10,020 nucleotides of DNA from DASTHS01 sp035718085 (GTDB taxonomy: Bacteria; Actinomycetota; Acidimicrobiia; Acidimicrobiales; Palsa-688): assembly GCA_035718085.1 (NCBI GenBank), contig DASTHS010000256.1:1-10020 (forward strand), given 5' to 3'. Below the pieces are notes generated by a model. It was not told the DNA's origin and ran no database searches. It saw nothing but the letters and a program-made list of their open reading frames with translations. The stretch's first letter is position 1. Each line of letters starts with the position of its first letter. The translations under genes were made by a program, and so were the position numbers. Positions 1-7,421 of this stretch are shown here, piece after piece.

Positions 1-1
1 C

Positions 2-1267
2 GGGCGCGAGCGGCTCCTCGAGAGCTACGCCGTGGTGCGACGCACCCTCGACGAGGTGCACGAGGAGCTGCAGCGAGCCGACACCGAGGCGCGCGCGGCC
101 GCCGACGAGGCCGGACGGCGCGCCGAGGCCGACGAGCCCGGCGACGGCGGCGAGCCCCACGGCGCGTCGCCTACCTCGCCGCCCGGCGAGGGCGCCGTCA
201 CTCCGGCCGCAGCGCCGTCGACGCCGGCCGTCCCCGAGCCGGGTGCCGGCCCCGACGAAGCCTCGCCGGCGGGTGCCACCAGCGAGGGCGGCGCGGCCGG
301 CGATCCGGGGTCGGCCGGCCAGGCAGGCCCCGTCACCGCCGCGAGCGCCGACGTGGAGCGGGTGCGCGTGTTGCGTGGCGACAACGGGGCGGCCGCTCTG
401 CGTGCACGCGGGGACGTCGGCCGCCCCCCTGCGCTGCGGGCCGTCGAGGGCGGCCGGGTCGCCGCCGGCGGCGGATCCGCCGTGCGCATCCTCGCCCCGG
501 AGGTCCCGCAGGTCCACGAGGCGCCTCACCCGCCGGACACGGCGGCCGAGCCGGGGGTCGCCGCCGAGCCCGACGCGCCGGGCCGGGCCGAGGCGGTGCG
601 CTCCGACGCGGACGAGGCCGCCCTCCAAGCCCGTGACCGTCTCGTCGCCGACGCCGAGGCCTCGCTGGTCAAGCGGCTCAAGCGGCTGCTCCAAGACGAG
701 CAGAACGAGCTGCTCGACCGCCTCCGCAACGCCGGTGGGGCGCCGACCGCGGCGGCGGTGCTGCCCGACGAAGCCGAGCAGCGGGCCGCGCTGGTCGCGG
801 CGGTGGCGCCGACCCTGACCGACACCGCGGGTGACGGGGCCTTGGCCATCCACGGCGGCGACGTGGGCGCCGACGTCGCCTCCCCCGTCGCGGAAGGCCT
901 GGCCGCCGCCGTGCTCGACCCGCTGCGCCGACGGCTGGGCGAGGCGGTGCGGTCTGCCGCCGGCGAGGAGCAGGCCGTGCTCGTCGAGGCGATCGGCTCG
1001 GTGTACCGGGAATGGAAGACCCAGCGCGTCGAGCCGGCGGTGCTCGACGCCGTGGTCGCCGCGTTCGCCGCCGGCGCCTACGCCGCGGTGCCGGCCGGCA
1101 CCCCGCTGCGATGGGTGGTCGAGGACACCGCCGGGCCCTGCCCCGACTGCGACGACAACGCCCTCGCCGGCGCCCTCGGGCGCGGCGAGGAATGGCCGAC
1201 CGGGCAGCTGCACCCGCCGGCGCACGCCGGCTGCCGCTGCCTCCTGGTCCGAGCGGAGCAGCCCTAG
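2..1267 (+). CDS. DivIVA-like coiled-coil protein with C-terminal Cys/His cluster (5' partial)
   Basis: The frame is open to the left edge, so this is the last 421 residues of a longer protein. The first visible residues (GRERLLESYAVVRRTLDEV) resemble the end of the coiled coil in actinobacterial DivIVA-domain proteins, which mark poles or septa; the DivIVA domain itself would lie outside the window. Then come an Ala/Pro/Glu/Gly-rich, probably disordered stretch (about residues 30-190), a helical charged segment (about 200-245, containing LKRLLQDEQNELLDRLR) and a second helical domain (about 255-360, containing YREWKTQRV). The last 50 residues hold CPDC (nt 1139-1150), then WPTG, PPAHAG and CRC (nt 1232-1240), a likely metal-binding cluster like that at the end of Mu F-like phage head-morphogenesis proteins. 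It ends with TAG 51 bp before the UPF0182 gene. That it is coding is clear; the DivIVA link rests on one short similarity recalled from memory. Confidence 0.72.
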   Translation, partial: GRERLLESYAVVRRTLDEVHEELQRADTEARAAADEAGRRAEADEPGDGGEPHGASPTSPPGEGAVTPAAAPSTPAVPEPGAGPDEASPAGATSEGGAAGDPGSAGQAGPVTAASADVERVRVLRGDNGAAALRARGDVGRPPALRAVEGGRVAAGGGSAVRILAPEVPQVHEAPHPPDTAAEPGVAAEPDAPGRAEAVRSDADEAALQARDRLVADAEASLVKRLKRLLQDEQNELLDRLRNAGGAPTAAAVLPDEAEQRAALVAAVAPTLTDTAGDGALAIHGGDVGADVASPVAEGLAAAVLDPLRRRLGEAVRSAAGEEQAVLVEAIGSVYREWKTQRVEPAVLDAVVAAFAAGAYAAVPAGTPLRWVVEDTAGPCPDCDDNALAGALGRGEEWPTGQLHPPAHAGCRCLLVRAEQP

Positions 1268-1302
1268 CCCGGGGGGCGATCGGCGGAGCCGGCCCCGCCC
1301 GG

Positions 1303-1308
1303 TAGCAT
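1303..1308 (+). promoter_or_regulatory. Candidate -10 box (TAGCAT) of a leaderless promoter for the UPF0182 gene
   Basis: TAGCAT fits the actinobacterial TAnnnT -10 pattern and ends 10 nt before the ATG at 1319. No Shine-Dalgarno sequence lies in between, which suggests a transcript starting at or very near the start codon. I see no convincing -35 box. The same arrangement recurs at otsA and the SDR gene in this window. Confidence 0.4.
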
Positions 1309-1318
1309 CGCCGCCCGC

Positions 1319-4300
1319 ATGCGTTCCCCAGCAGAGATGCCACGTCGCATCCCCACGGCATCCCGACGACTGAGGCTCGGCCTGCTGATCGCCCTCGTCG
1401 TCGTGATCGTCCTGGCGTTCTCGCTCAAGGGGCTCGCCCGCTTCTGGACCGACTACCTCTGGTTCGACGAGGTGCACTTCACCTCGGTGTTCCGTGGGGT
1501 GCTGCTCACCAAGATCCTGCTGGCCGCGGTCTTCATCGCCCTCTTCCTGGCGTTGGCGCTGACCAGCCTGACCGTCGCCGACCGGGTCGCACCGCGCCTG
1601 CTCGGCCCGGGTCCCGACGACGAGTTGGTGCTCCGGTACCGAGAGGTATCGGCTCGCCGCGGCCGGGCCATCCGCCTCGTGACCGCGGCGGTGTTCGCCG
1701 TGTTCGCCGGCGCCGGCGCCAGCGCCCAGTGGAACGACTGGGACCTGTTCCGCTACGGGGTCAGCTTCCACGCCACCGACCCGCAGTGGCGCCGCGACAT
1801 CGGCTTCTACGTCTTCAAGTTGCCGTTCATCAAGTTCCTCATCAGCTGGTCGTTCGACGCGCTCGTGGTGGTGCTGATCATCTCGGCGGTGGCCCACTAC
1901 CTCAACGGCGGCATCCGGTTCCAGGCGCCGGCCGGGTCGCGGACGACCGCGGCGGTCAAGACGCACCTGTCGGTGCTGCTCGCTGCCCTCGCCGCCGTCA
2001 AGGCCGTCGGCTACTACTACCAACGCCTCGAGTTGGTGCTGTCGACCTCGCACGTCGTCGACGGCGCCACCGCCACGAGCGTGCACGCGAACGCGCCGGC
2101 CGACCGGCTGCTCATGGTCATCGTCGCCCTGGCCGGCGTGCTGTTCCTGGTCAACGTCCGCCAACGTGGCTGGACGTTGCCCGTCGTCGGGGTGGGCCTG
2201 TGGTTGCTGATGCTGGTCGTGCTCGGCGGCGTCTACCCCGCGCTGTACCAGTCGCTGCGGGTCAACCCCTCCGAGCTGACCCGGGAGCGGCCCTACATCG
2301 CCCGCAACATCCAGGCCACCCGCGCCGCGCTCGACCTGAAGGACGTCGCCGCCAAGACCAACTACGCCGGCAACGCGCTGCTCGACCAGCAATCGGTCGA
2401 CGACAGCCCGGCGGCCCAGCAGACGATCGCCAACATCCGCCTGCTCGACCCGACGCAGCTGACCAAGACCTTCGACACGCTCCAGGCGATCCGGCAGTAC
2501 TACACCTTCAACACCCTCGGCATCGACCGGTATCAGGTCAACGGCCAGTTGACCCAGATGGTCGTCGCCGCACGCGAGCTCAACGAGGGCGGCGTGCAGC
2601 CGGGCTTCGTGAACCAGCGCCTGGAATACACCCACGGCTACGGCGCCGTCGCCGCCCCCGCCGGCCAGGCCGGCGTCAACCCCGACGGCACGCCGGCGTT
2701 CACCTTGGCCCAGGTGCCGCCCGCCGGGGCGGGCGGTGCCCCACCGGTGCCCCAGCTGACCGCCTCGAAGGGCGCGCAGGTGTACTACGGCACCTCCACC
2801 AGCCCCGACTGGGTGGTGGCGAAGTCGAAGCAGCCGGAGCTCGACTACCAGGACCCGAGCACCGACACCCAGGTGTCGACCACGTATGCGGGCAACGGGG
2901 GCGTGCCGGCGGGCAGCCTCCTGCGCCGCATCGCCTTCGCCCTCCGCTTCGGCGACGCCAACATGGTGCTCTCCGGCCAGATCGACTCGTCGTCGAAGGT
3001 CATCTACTACCGCAACATCACCGACCGGGTCCAAAAGGCGGCGCCGTTCCTCAAGCTGGACTCCGACCCCTACGCCGTGGTGCTGAACGACCAGATCTGG
3101 TGGGTGCAGGACGCCTACACCACCAGTGCCAACTATCCCTACGCCCAGGTCGCCAGCACCGACCGCGTCACCGGCGGCGGCCTGGCCAGCACCTTCAACT
3201 ACGTCCGCAACTCGGTGAAGGTCGTCGTCAACGCCTACACCGGGAAGATGTACTTCTTCGTGATGGCGCCCGGCGACCCCATCATCCAGACCTACGAGAA
3301 GGCCTTCCCCGACCTGTTCACCAACGTCGACCAGGCCGACAAGCTCGTGCCGGGCATCACCGCCCACTGGCGGTACCCGGAAGACCTCCTGCGGGTGCAG
3401 ACCAACATGTACGGCCGCTACCACCTCACCAACGCCGGTGACTTCTACACGCAGGCCAATGCCTGGGTGATCAGCCAGGACCCGGGCAGCGGGCAGTTGT
3501 CGCAGACGGCCACGGGGGCGGCGGTGGCCACGCCGGCCACGGCGACGGCGGCGAACGGCCTGGTCGCCCCGGCGTCGGTCTCCCGCCTCGACCCCGAGTA
3601 CCTCATCGCCCACCCGCCGGGCTCCAGCGCCGACGACGTGCAGTTCATGGCCCTGCAGCCCTTCGTCGCCCAGTCCCAGGGCGACAAGCAGCAGAACCTC
3701 ACCGCGTTCATGACTGCGACGATGGACCCATCGGGCACCCCGCACCTGGCCGCCTACGAGACGACCCCGGGGGTGACCATCGACGGGCCGGCGCTGATCT
3801 CCAACGCCATCCACTCGAACAACGCCATCTCCTCGGAGTTGTCGCTGTTCAACCAGAACGCAGGCGGGTCGACGGCGCTGCTCGGACGGGTCGAGACGGT
3901 GCCCATCGGCCAGACCCTGCTCTACGTGGAGCCCATCTACATCGAGAGCTCGAACAACGCGGTGCCCACCCTCCACGACGTGGTCGTGGTCTACAACGGG
4001 GCCGCGTTCCACTCCGACAACGCCTCGCTCGACGCTGCGCTGTGCAACGTCACCAACCCCGACGGCGTCACCCACCCCTTCGAGCGGTACTGCAACACCG
4101 CGGCCGCCAACGAGCAACCCAACTCCAGCACGTCGACGCAGCCCCCGCAGGGCGGTGGGTCCCCGACCACGACGGCGCCCCCTTCGGCGTCGAGCACCAC
4201 CATCCCGGCCGCCGCGGGCGGGAGCAGCCCCGCTGCCCTGCTGGCGCAGGCGCAGGCTGCGTTCGCCGCCGCCCAGACCGCGCTCAAGAACGGCGACCTC

Positions 4301-4474
4301 GCCGGCTACCAGGCCGACGTCAACCGCGCCGAGCAGCTCGTGGCCCAGGCACAGGGCGCGCTGCCCGGTTCGGGGCCGGCGACCGCACCGACGTCGTCGA
4401 CCACGGCTGCCCCGACGACCACCACCCCGCCCGCGACGACCACGCCGCCGAGCGCCGCACCTCCCAGCGGCTGA
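1319..4474 (+). CDS. UPF0182 family integral membrane protein
   Basis: A full-length member (1051 residues) of the UPF0182/COG1615 family, whose biochemical function is not established; Mycobacterium tuberculosis Rv0064 is a member. Seven hydrophobic helices are visible at about residues 21-36, 60-85, 119-137, 167-192, 213-231, 262-279 and 286-308. Next comes the family block NPSEL-TRERPYIARNI (about 316-333), then a large presumably extracytoplasmic domain with family-like segments DSDPYAVVLNDQIWWVQD (about 580-600), MALQPFVAQSQGDKQQNL (about 777-794) and LLYVEPIYI (about 867-876). From about residue 926 the protein becomes a Pro/Thr/Ser linker, an Ala/Gln-rich helical segment (about 969-1016) and a Thr/Pro-rich end. 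The ATG at 1319 is preferred because a TAGCAT box lies just upstream; the ATG at 1337 is an alternative that removes six residues. It converges on the HATPase gene. Family assignment is secure; function is unknown. Confidence 0.95.
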   Translation: MRSPAEMPRRIPTASRRLRLGLLIALVVVIVLAFSLKGLARFWTDYLWFDEVHFTSVFRGVLLTKILLAAVFIALFLALALTSLTVADRVAPRLLGPGPDDELVLRYREVSARRGRAIRLVTAAVFAVFAGAGASAQWNDWDLFRYGVSFHATDPQWRRDIGFYVFKLPFIKFLISWSFDALVVVLIISAVAHYLNGGIRFQAPAGSRTTAAVKTHLSVLLAALAAVKAVGYYYQRLELVLSTSHVVDGATATSVHANAPADRLLMVIVALAGVLFLVNVRQRGWTLPVVGVGLWLLMLVVLGGVYPALYQSLRVNPSELTRERPYIARNIQATRAALDLKDVAAKTNYAGNALLDQQSVDDSPAAQQTIANIRLLDPTQLTKTFDTLQAIRQYYTFNTLGIDRYQVNGQLTQMVVAARELNEGGVQPGFVNQRLEYTHGYGAVAAPAGQAGVNPDGTPAFTLAQVPPAGAGGAPPVPQLTASKGAQVYYGTSTSPDWVVAKSKQPELDYQDPSTDTQVSTTYAGNGGVPAGSLLRRIAFALRFGDANMVLSGQIDSSSKVIYYRNITDRVQKAAPFLKLDSDPYAVVLNDQIWWVQDAYTTSANYPYAQVASTDRVTGGGLASTFNYVRNSVKVVVNAYTGKMYFFVMAPGDPIIQTYEKAFPDLFTNVDQADKLVPGITAHWRYPEDLLRVQTNMYGRYHLTNAGDFYTQANAWVISQDPGSGQLSQTATGAAVATPATATAANGLVAPASVSRLDPEYLIAHPPGSSADDVQFMALQPFVAQSQGDKQQNLTAFMTATMDPSGTPHLAAYETTPGVTIDGPALISNAIHSNNAISSELSLFNQNAGGSTALLGRVETVPIGQTLLYVEPIYIESSNNAVPTLHDVVVVYNGAAFHSDNASLDAALCNVTNPDGVTHPFERYCNTAAANEQPNSSTSTQPPQGGGSPTTTAPPSASSTTIPAAAGGSSPAALLAQAQAAFAAAQTALKNGDLAGYQADVNRAEQLVAQAQGALPGSGPATAPTSSTTAAPTTTTPPATTTPPSAAPPSG

Positions 4475-4476
4475 CG

Positions 4477-4494
4477 CGCCGGCGAGGGCCGGCG
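4477..4494. terminator. GC-rich hairpin between convergent genes, possible bidirectional terminator
   Basis: A perfect 7-bp stem (CGCCGGC / GCCGGCG) with a GAGG loop fills the 21-bp gap between the UPF0182 stop codon and the HATPase stop codon. Position and symmetry suit a terminator for both genes. No T tract follows on either strand, so if it terminates it does so without the classic U-run, as is common in high-GC actinobacteria. Confidence 0.5.
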
Positions 4495-4495
4495 G

Positions 4496-4864
4496 TCAGG
4501 TCAGGTGGGCCCAGACCGCCTTGCCGTCGTCGTTCGGTCGCACGCCCCAGGCGTCGCACACGGCGTCGATCAGCTGCAGCCCTCGGCCCGAGAGGTCGCG
4601 TGGCCCCGCGTTGCTGGCCGACGGCCGGCGGGGGTTCTCGTCGAGCACCTCGATGGTGATGCCGTCGTCGCCCGGCCACACGGTGACGGTGAAGGCGGAC
4701 CGGGCGTGCAGCACCGCATTGGTCGCCAGTTCGCTGGCCACCAGCGCCGCCATGTCGGCGTCGCAGGGGCACGACCCGGCCGCCTGGGCGACGAACCGGC
4801 GCACCGCCGCGATCTCCGACTCGACCGGTGCGAACGTCCTGCATTGCACCGGACGGCCCGCCAT
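4496..4864 (-). CDS. Stand-alone HATPase domain protein, RsbW/anti-sigma kinase type
   Basis: A 122-residue protein that is almost entirely one HATPase_c_2-type fold. The N box is ELATNAVLHA (E45, N49, H53), the G1 box is around DENP (D75-P78), and the G2 box is GRGLQLID (residues 93-100). Proteins like this bind ATP and act as anti-sigma factors or as kinases of STAS-domain anti-anti-sigma partners; actinobacteria carry many, and partners cannot be read from sequence alone. No STAS protein or sigma factor gene lies in the window. There is a CPC pair at residues 32-34 and further Cys at 8 and 103, possibly incidental. The start at 4864 leaves a normal-sized domain; there is no clear Shine-Dalgarno sequence, and a GGGTAC box sits 9 nt upstream. 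It is divergent from hsp20, which suggests a stress role but does not prove one. Confidence 0.88.
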   Translation of the reverse strand: MAGRPVQCRTFAPVESEIAAVRRFVAQAAGSCPCDADMAALVASELATNAVLHARSAFTVTVWPGDDGITIEVLDENPRRPSASNAGPRDLSGRGLQLIDAVCDAWGVRPNDDGKAVWAHLT

Positions 4865-4873
4865 GCCCGAGAA

Positions 4874-4899
4874 GTACCCATCGAGAAGAGTCCCGACAC
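4874..4899 (-). promoter_or_regulatory. Candidate sigma-B/F-type promoter for the HATPase gene
   Basis: Read on the minus strand, GTGTC (4899-4895), a 15-nt spacer and GGGTAC (4879-4874) fit the actinobacterial stress-sigma pattern GNNT-N14-16-GGGTAC/T. The -10 box ends 9 nt before the ATG, so the message would be nearly leaderless. Genes for RsbW-like proteins are often read by the sigma factor they control, which makes the match meaningful, but the boxes are short and could arise by chance. Confidence 0.38.
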
Positions 4900-4952
4900 G
4901 CAGCGTGACCTCTGAGCACTCAGCGCGGTTATCACCGGTTCCCCCCGCCAGC

Positions 4953-4992
4953 GCACCTCAGGTGCTTGCAGAAGTTACAACTCGGCTTGCAG
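4953..4992. promoter_or_regulatory. Cluster of symmetric elements upstream of hsp20, candidate operators
   Basis: Several elements crowd into 40 bp. GCACCT-C-AGGTGC (4953-4965) is a palindrome with 6-bp arms. GCTTGCAG occurs twice in direct orientation (4964-4971 and 4985-4992) with a period of 21 bp, two helical turns. AGTT-AC-AACT (4973-4982) is a small palindrome centred almost exactly between the two direct repeats. The right-hand repeat contains the likely -35 box of hsp20, so a protein bound here could block polymerase. The CTTG core recalls HspR (HAIR) half-sites, but the arms are direct rather than inverted. The natural candidate binder is the MerR-like regulator encoded just downstream of hsp20. 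Confidence 0.5.
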
Positions 4993-5015
4993 GTTTGTGG
5001 ATGTAGGGGTACAGT
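4987..5015 (+). promoter_or_regulatory. hsp20 promoter (TTGCAG - 17 bp - TACAGT)
   Basis: TTGCAG (4987-4992) and TACAGT (5010-5015) are separated by 17 bp, an excellent housekeeping-sigma arrangement. The start of transcription would fall near 5022, giving an untranslated leader of about 36 nt. GGGTAC (5007-5012) overlaps the -10 box and could serve a stress sigma factor, but no matching upstream box sits at 14-16 bp. Confidence 0.6.
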
Positions 5016-5040
5016 TTCCCTGCAGCGAGGCAACCAACAC

Positions 5041-5049
5041 AGAAGGAGG
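5041..5049 (+). promoter_or_regulatory. Strong Shine-Dalgarno sequence of hsp20
   Basis: AGAAGGAGG is nearly fully complementary to the 3' end of 16S rRNA and ends 8 nt before the ATG at 5058. It fixes the hsp20 start and predicts high translation, in contrast to the leaderless-looking genes elsewhere in the window. Confidence 0.8.
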
Positions 5050-5057
5050 CACCGGCC

Positions 5058-5537
5058 ATGCTGCTCCGCACCGACCCGTTCCGCGACCTCGAGCGACTCA
5101 CCGAGCAGGTGTTCGGCACGCCGGCCCGACCGGCGGCCATGCCACTCGACGCCTACCGCAGCGGCGACTCGTTCGTGGTCGAGCTCGACCTGCCGGGGAT
5201 GACCGCCGACTCCATCGACATCACCGTCGAGCACGACGTCCTGACCGTCCGGGGCACCCGGATCCGCTCGAACGAACACGCCAAGGCGCTCCTCTCCGAG
5301 CGGACGTTCGGCACCTTCGAGCGGCGGGTGCTGCTGGCGGACAGCCTCGACACCGACCACATCGAGGCCACCTACGTCGACGGCGTCCTCACCCTGCGCC
5401 TGCCGGTCGTCGAGCGGGCCCGGGCCCGCAAGGTCGAGGTCAACCTCGGCGCCGGCCGTGCCGGCGCGGTCACCGCCGCCAGCACCTCGACCGCCGCCAG
5501 CGCCGATCTCGGCGCAGCGGCGTCGACGGGAGCCTGA
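5058..5537 (+). CDS. hsp20: Small heat-shock protein, Hsp20/alpha-crystallin family
   Basis: A 159-residue ATP-independent holdase chaperone that would bind unfolding proteins in the cytoplasm and pass them to refolding chaperones. The N-terminus (DPFRDLERLTEQVF) is the usual amphipathic start of bacterial class A Hsp20s. The alpha-crystallin domain spans about residues 30-118, with DSFVVELDLPGM (37-48), the segment ERTFGTFERRVLL (81-93) and the signature A-x4-GVLTLRLP (104-116). A KVEV segment (125-128) may act as the I-x-I/V anchoring motif. The last 30 residues are an Ala/Ser/Thr tail of no recognised function. The ATG is fixed by a strong Shine-Dalgarno sequence. A MerR-type regulator follows after 101 bp, a usual actinobacterial pairing. 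Confidence 0.97.
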   Translation: MLLRTDPFRDLERLTEQVFGTPARPAAMPLDAYRSGDSFVVELDLPGMTADSIDITVEHDVLTVRGTRIRSNEHAKALLSERTFGTFERRVLLADSLDTDHIEATYVDGVLTLRLPVVERARARKVEVNLGAGRAGAVTAASTSTAASADLGAAASTGA

Positions 5538-5584
5538 CGCCTCGCAGCACACCGCTGCGCACTGGCACCCGCTGCACCGCTCCA

Positions 5585-5611
5585 GGGCCGCCGGCGTCGA
5601 GCCGGCGGCCC
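5585..5611 (+). terminator. Strong hairpin between hsp20 and the MerR-like gene
   Basis: GGGCCGCCGGC (5585-5595) and its exact reverse complement (5601-5611) form an 11-bp stem, nearly all G/C, around a GTCGA loop. It starts 47 bp after the hsp20 stop codon and ends 14 bp before the Shine-Dalgarno sequence of the next gene. It may end most hsp20 transcripts, protect the hsp20 mRNA 3' end, or partly attenuate expression of the regulator. No T run follows. Confidence 0.6.
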
Positions 5612-5638
5612 CGCCGTCCTGCCACGGAGGTGGCCCGC

Positions 5639-5962
5639 ATGCCCTTCGAGCTCCACGACGACACCCCGTTCTTCACCGTCGGCCAGGTGGCCGAGCTGCT
5701 CGGCGTGGCGCCGGCGTGGCTCCGTCGGCTCGACGCCGAGTCGGTGGTGCGGCCCAGCCGCACTGAGGGCGGGCAGCGCCGCTACAGCCGGGCCGAGGTG
5801 GGCCGGGCCGAGCGGGTGGTGGAGCTCACCGGCGAGGGGCTCACCCTCGGCGGCGTGACCCGCATCCTGGCCCTCGAGGCGGAGGTCGCGGCGTTGTGCG
5901 CCCGTCTGGCCGAGGTCGAGGCAGCGGGCGGCCCGGCCACGCCCGCAGGAGAGGCGTCCTGA
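5639..5962 (+). CDS. MerR-family (HspR-like) transcriptional regulator
   Basis: A 107-residue DNA-binding protein. The helix-turn-helix is at about residues 12-31 (FTVGQVAELLGVAPAWLRRLD), and the wing at 39-54 carries SRTEGGQRRYSRAEV, typical of the MerR/HspR branch. Residues 57-75 continue the MerR-type helical region (ELTGEGLTLGGV), and 78-95 form a short coiled coil for dimerisation. There is no cysteine ligand set for metal sensing (one Cys, at 87), so this is not a metal-responsive MerR. The ATG at 5639 is chosen because GGAGG (5626-5630) lies 8 nt upstream and the domain begins directly after; an open frame runs further upstream but overlaps hsp20. Position behind hsp20 suggests it represses that gene; this is inference. 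It ends 4 bp from the otsA stop codon. Confidence 0.9.
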   Translation: MPFELHDDTPFFTVGQVAELLGVAPAWLRRLDAESVVRPSRTEGGQRRYSRAEVGRAERVVELTGEGLTLGGVTRILALEAEVAALCARLAEVEAAGGPATPAGEAS

Positions 5963-5966
5963 TCGG

Positions 5967-7391
<1,425 letters not shown>

Positions 7392-7397
7392 GGCCTC

Positions 7398-7403
7398 ACG
7401 CTA
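7398..7403 (-). promoter_or_regulatory. Candidate -10 box (TAGCGT) of leaderless otsA
   Basis: On the minus strand TAGCGT is followed by six nucleotides and then the GTG start codon of otsA, the spacing expected for a transcript beginning at the start codon. No Shine-Dalgarno sequence fits in the gap. It lies inside the 30-bp divergent intergenic region, so the upstream part of this promoter falls within the crotonase gene. Confidence 0.45.
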
Positions 7404-7409
7404 CGTCGG

Positions 7410-7415
7410 CATGCT
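7410..7415 (+). promoter_or_regulatory. Possible -10 box (CATGCT) for the crotonase gene
   Basis: CATGCT ends 6 nt before the GTG at 7422, leaderless spacing, but matches TAnnnT only at the A and the final T. TACGTC at 7402-7407 is the alternative. Either one would leave the upstream promoter half inside otsA. This is weakly supported and is listed because some promoter must lie here or within otsA. Confidence 0.22.
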
Positions 7416-7421
7416 GGCGGG

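Noticed and set aside
1110..1267. Prophage or capsid gene remnant
   Set aside because: Only a short Cys/His cluster resembles phage proteins; the rest of the protein and all neighbours are ordinary chromosomal genes with matching base composition.
243..1373. Several long open frames overlapping the first gene on both strands
   Set aside because: They are Arg/Pro-rich shadows without domains; the frame at 2-1267 has the expected third-position G/C bias and a recognisable C-terminus.
4965..4985. Classical HspR HAIR operator (CTTGAGT-N7-ACTCAAG)
   Set aside because: CTTGCAG-N7-AACTCGG matches only the CTTG core, and the second arm is shifted by one base, so it is reported as a general operator cluster instead.
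4997..5638. In-frame upstream extension of the MerR-like protein
   Set aside because: It overlaps hsp20 in another frame, is Arg/Pro-rich nonsense, and the ATG at 5639 has a good Shine-Dalgarno sequence right before the HTH domain.
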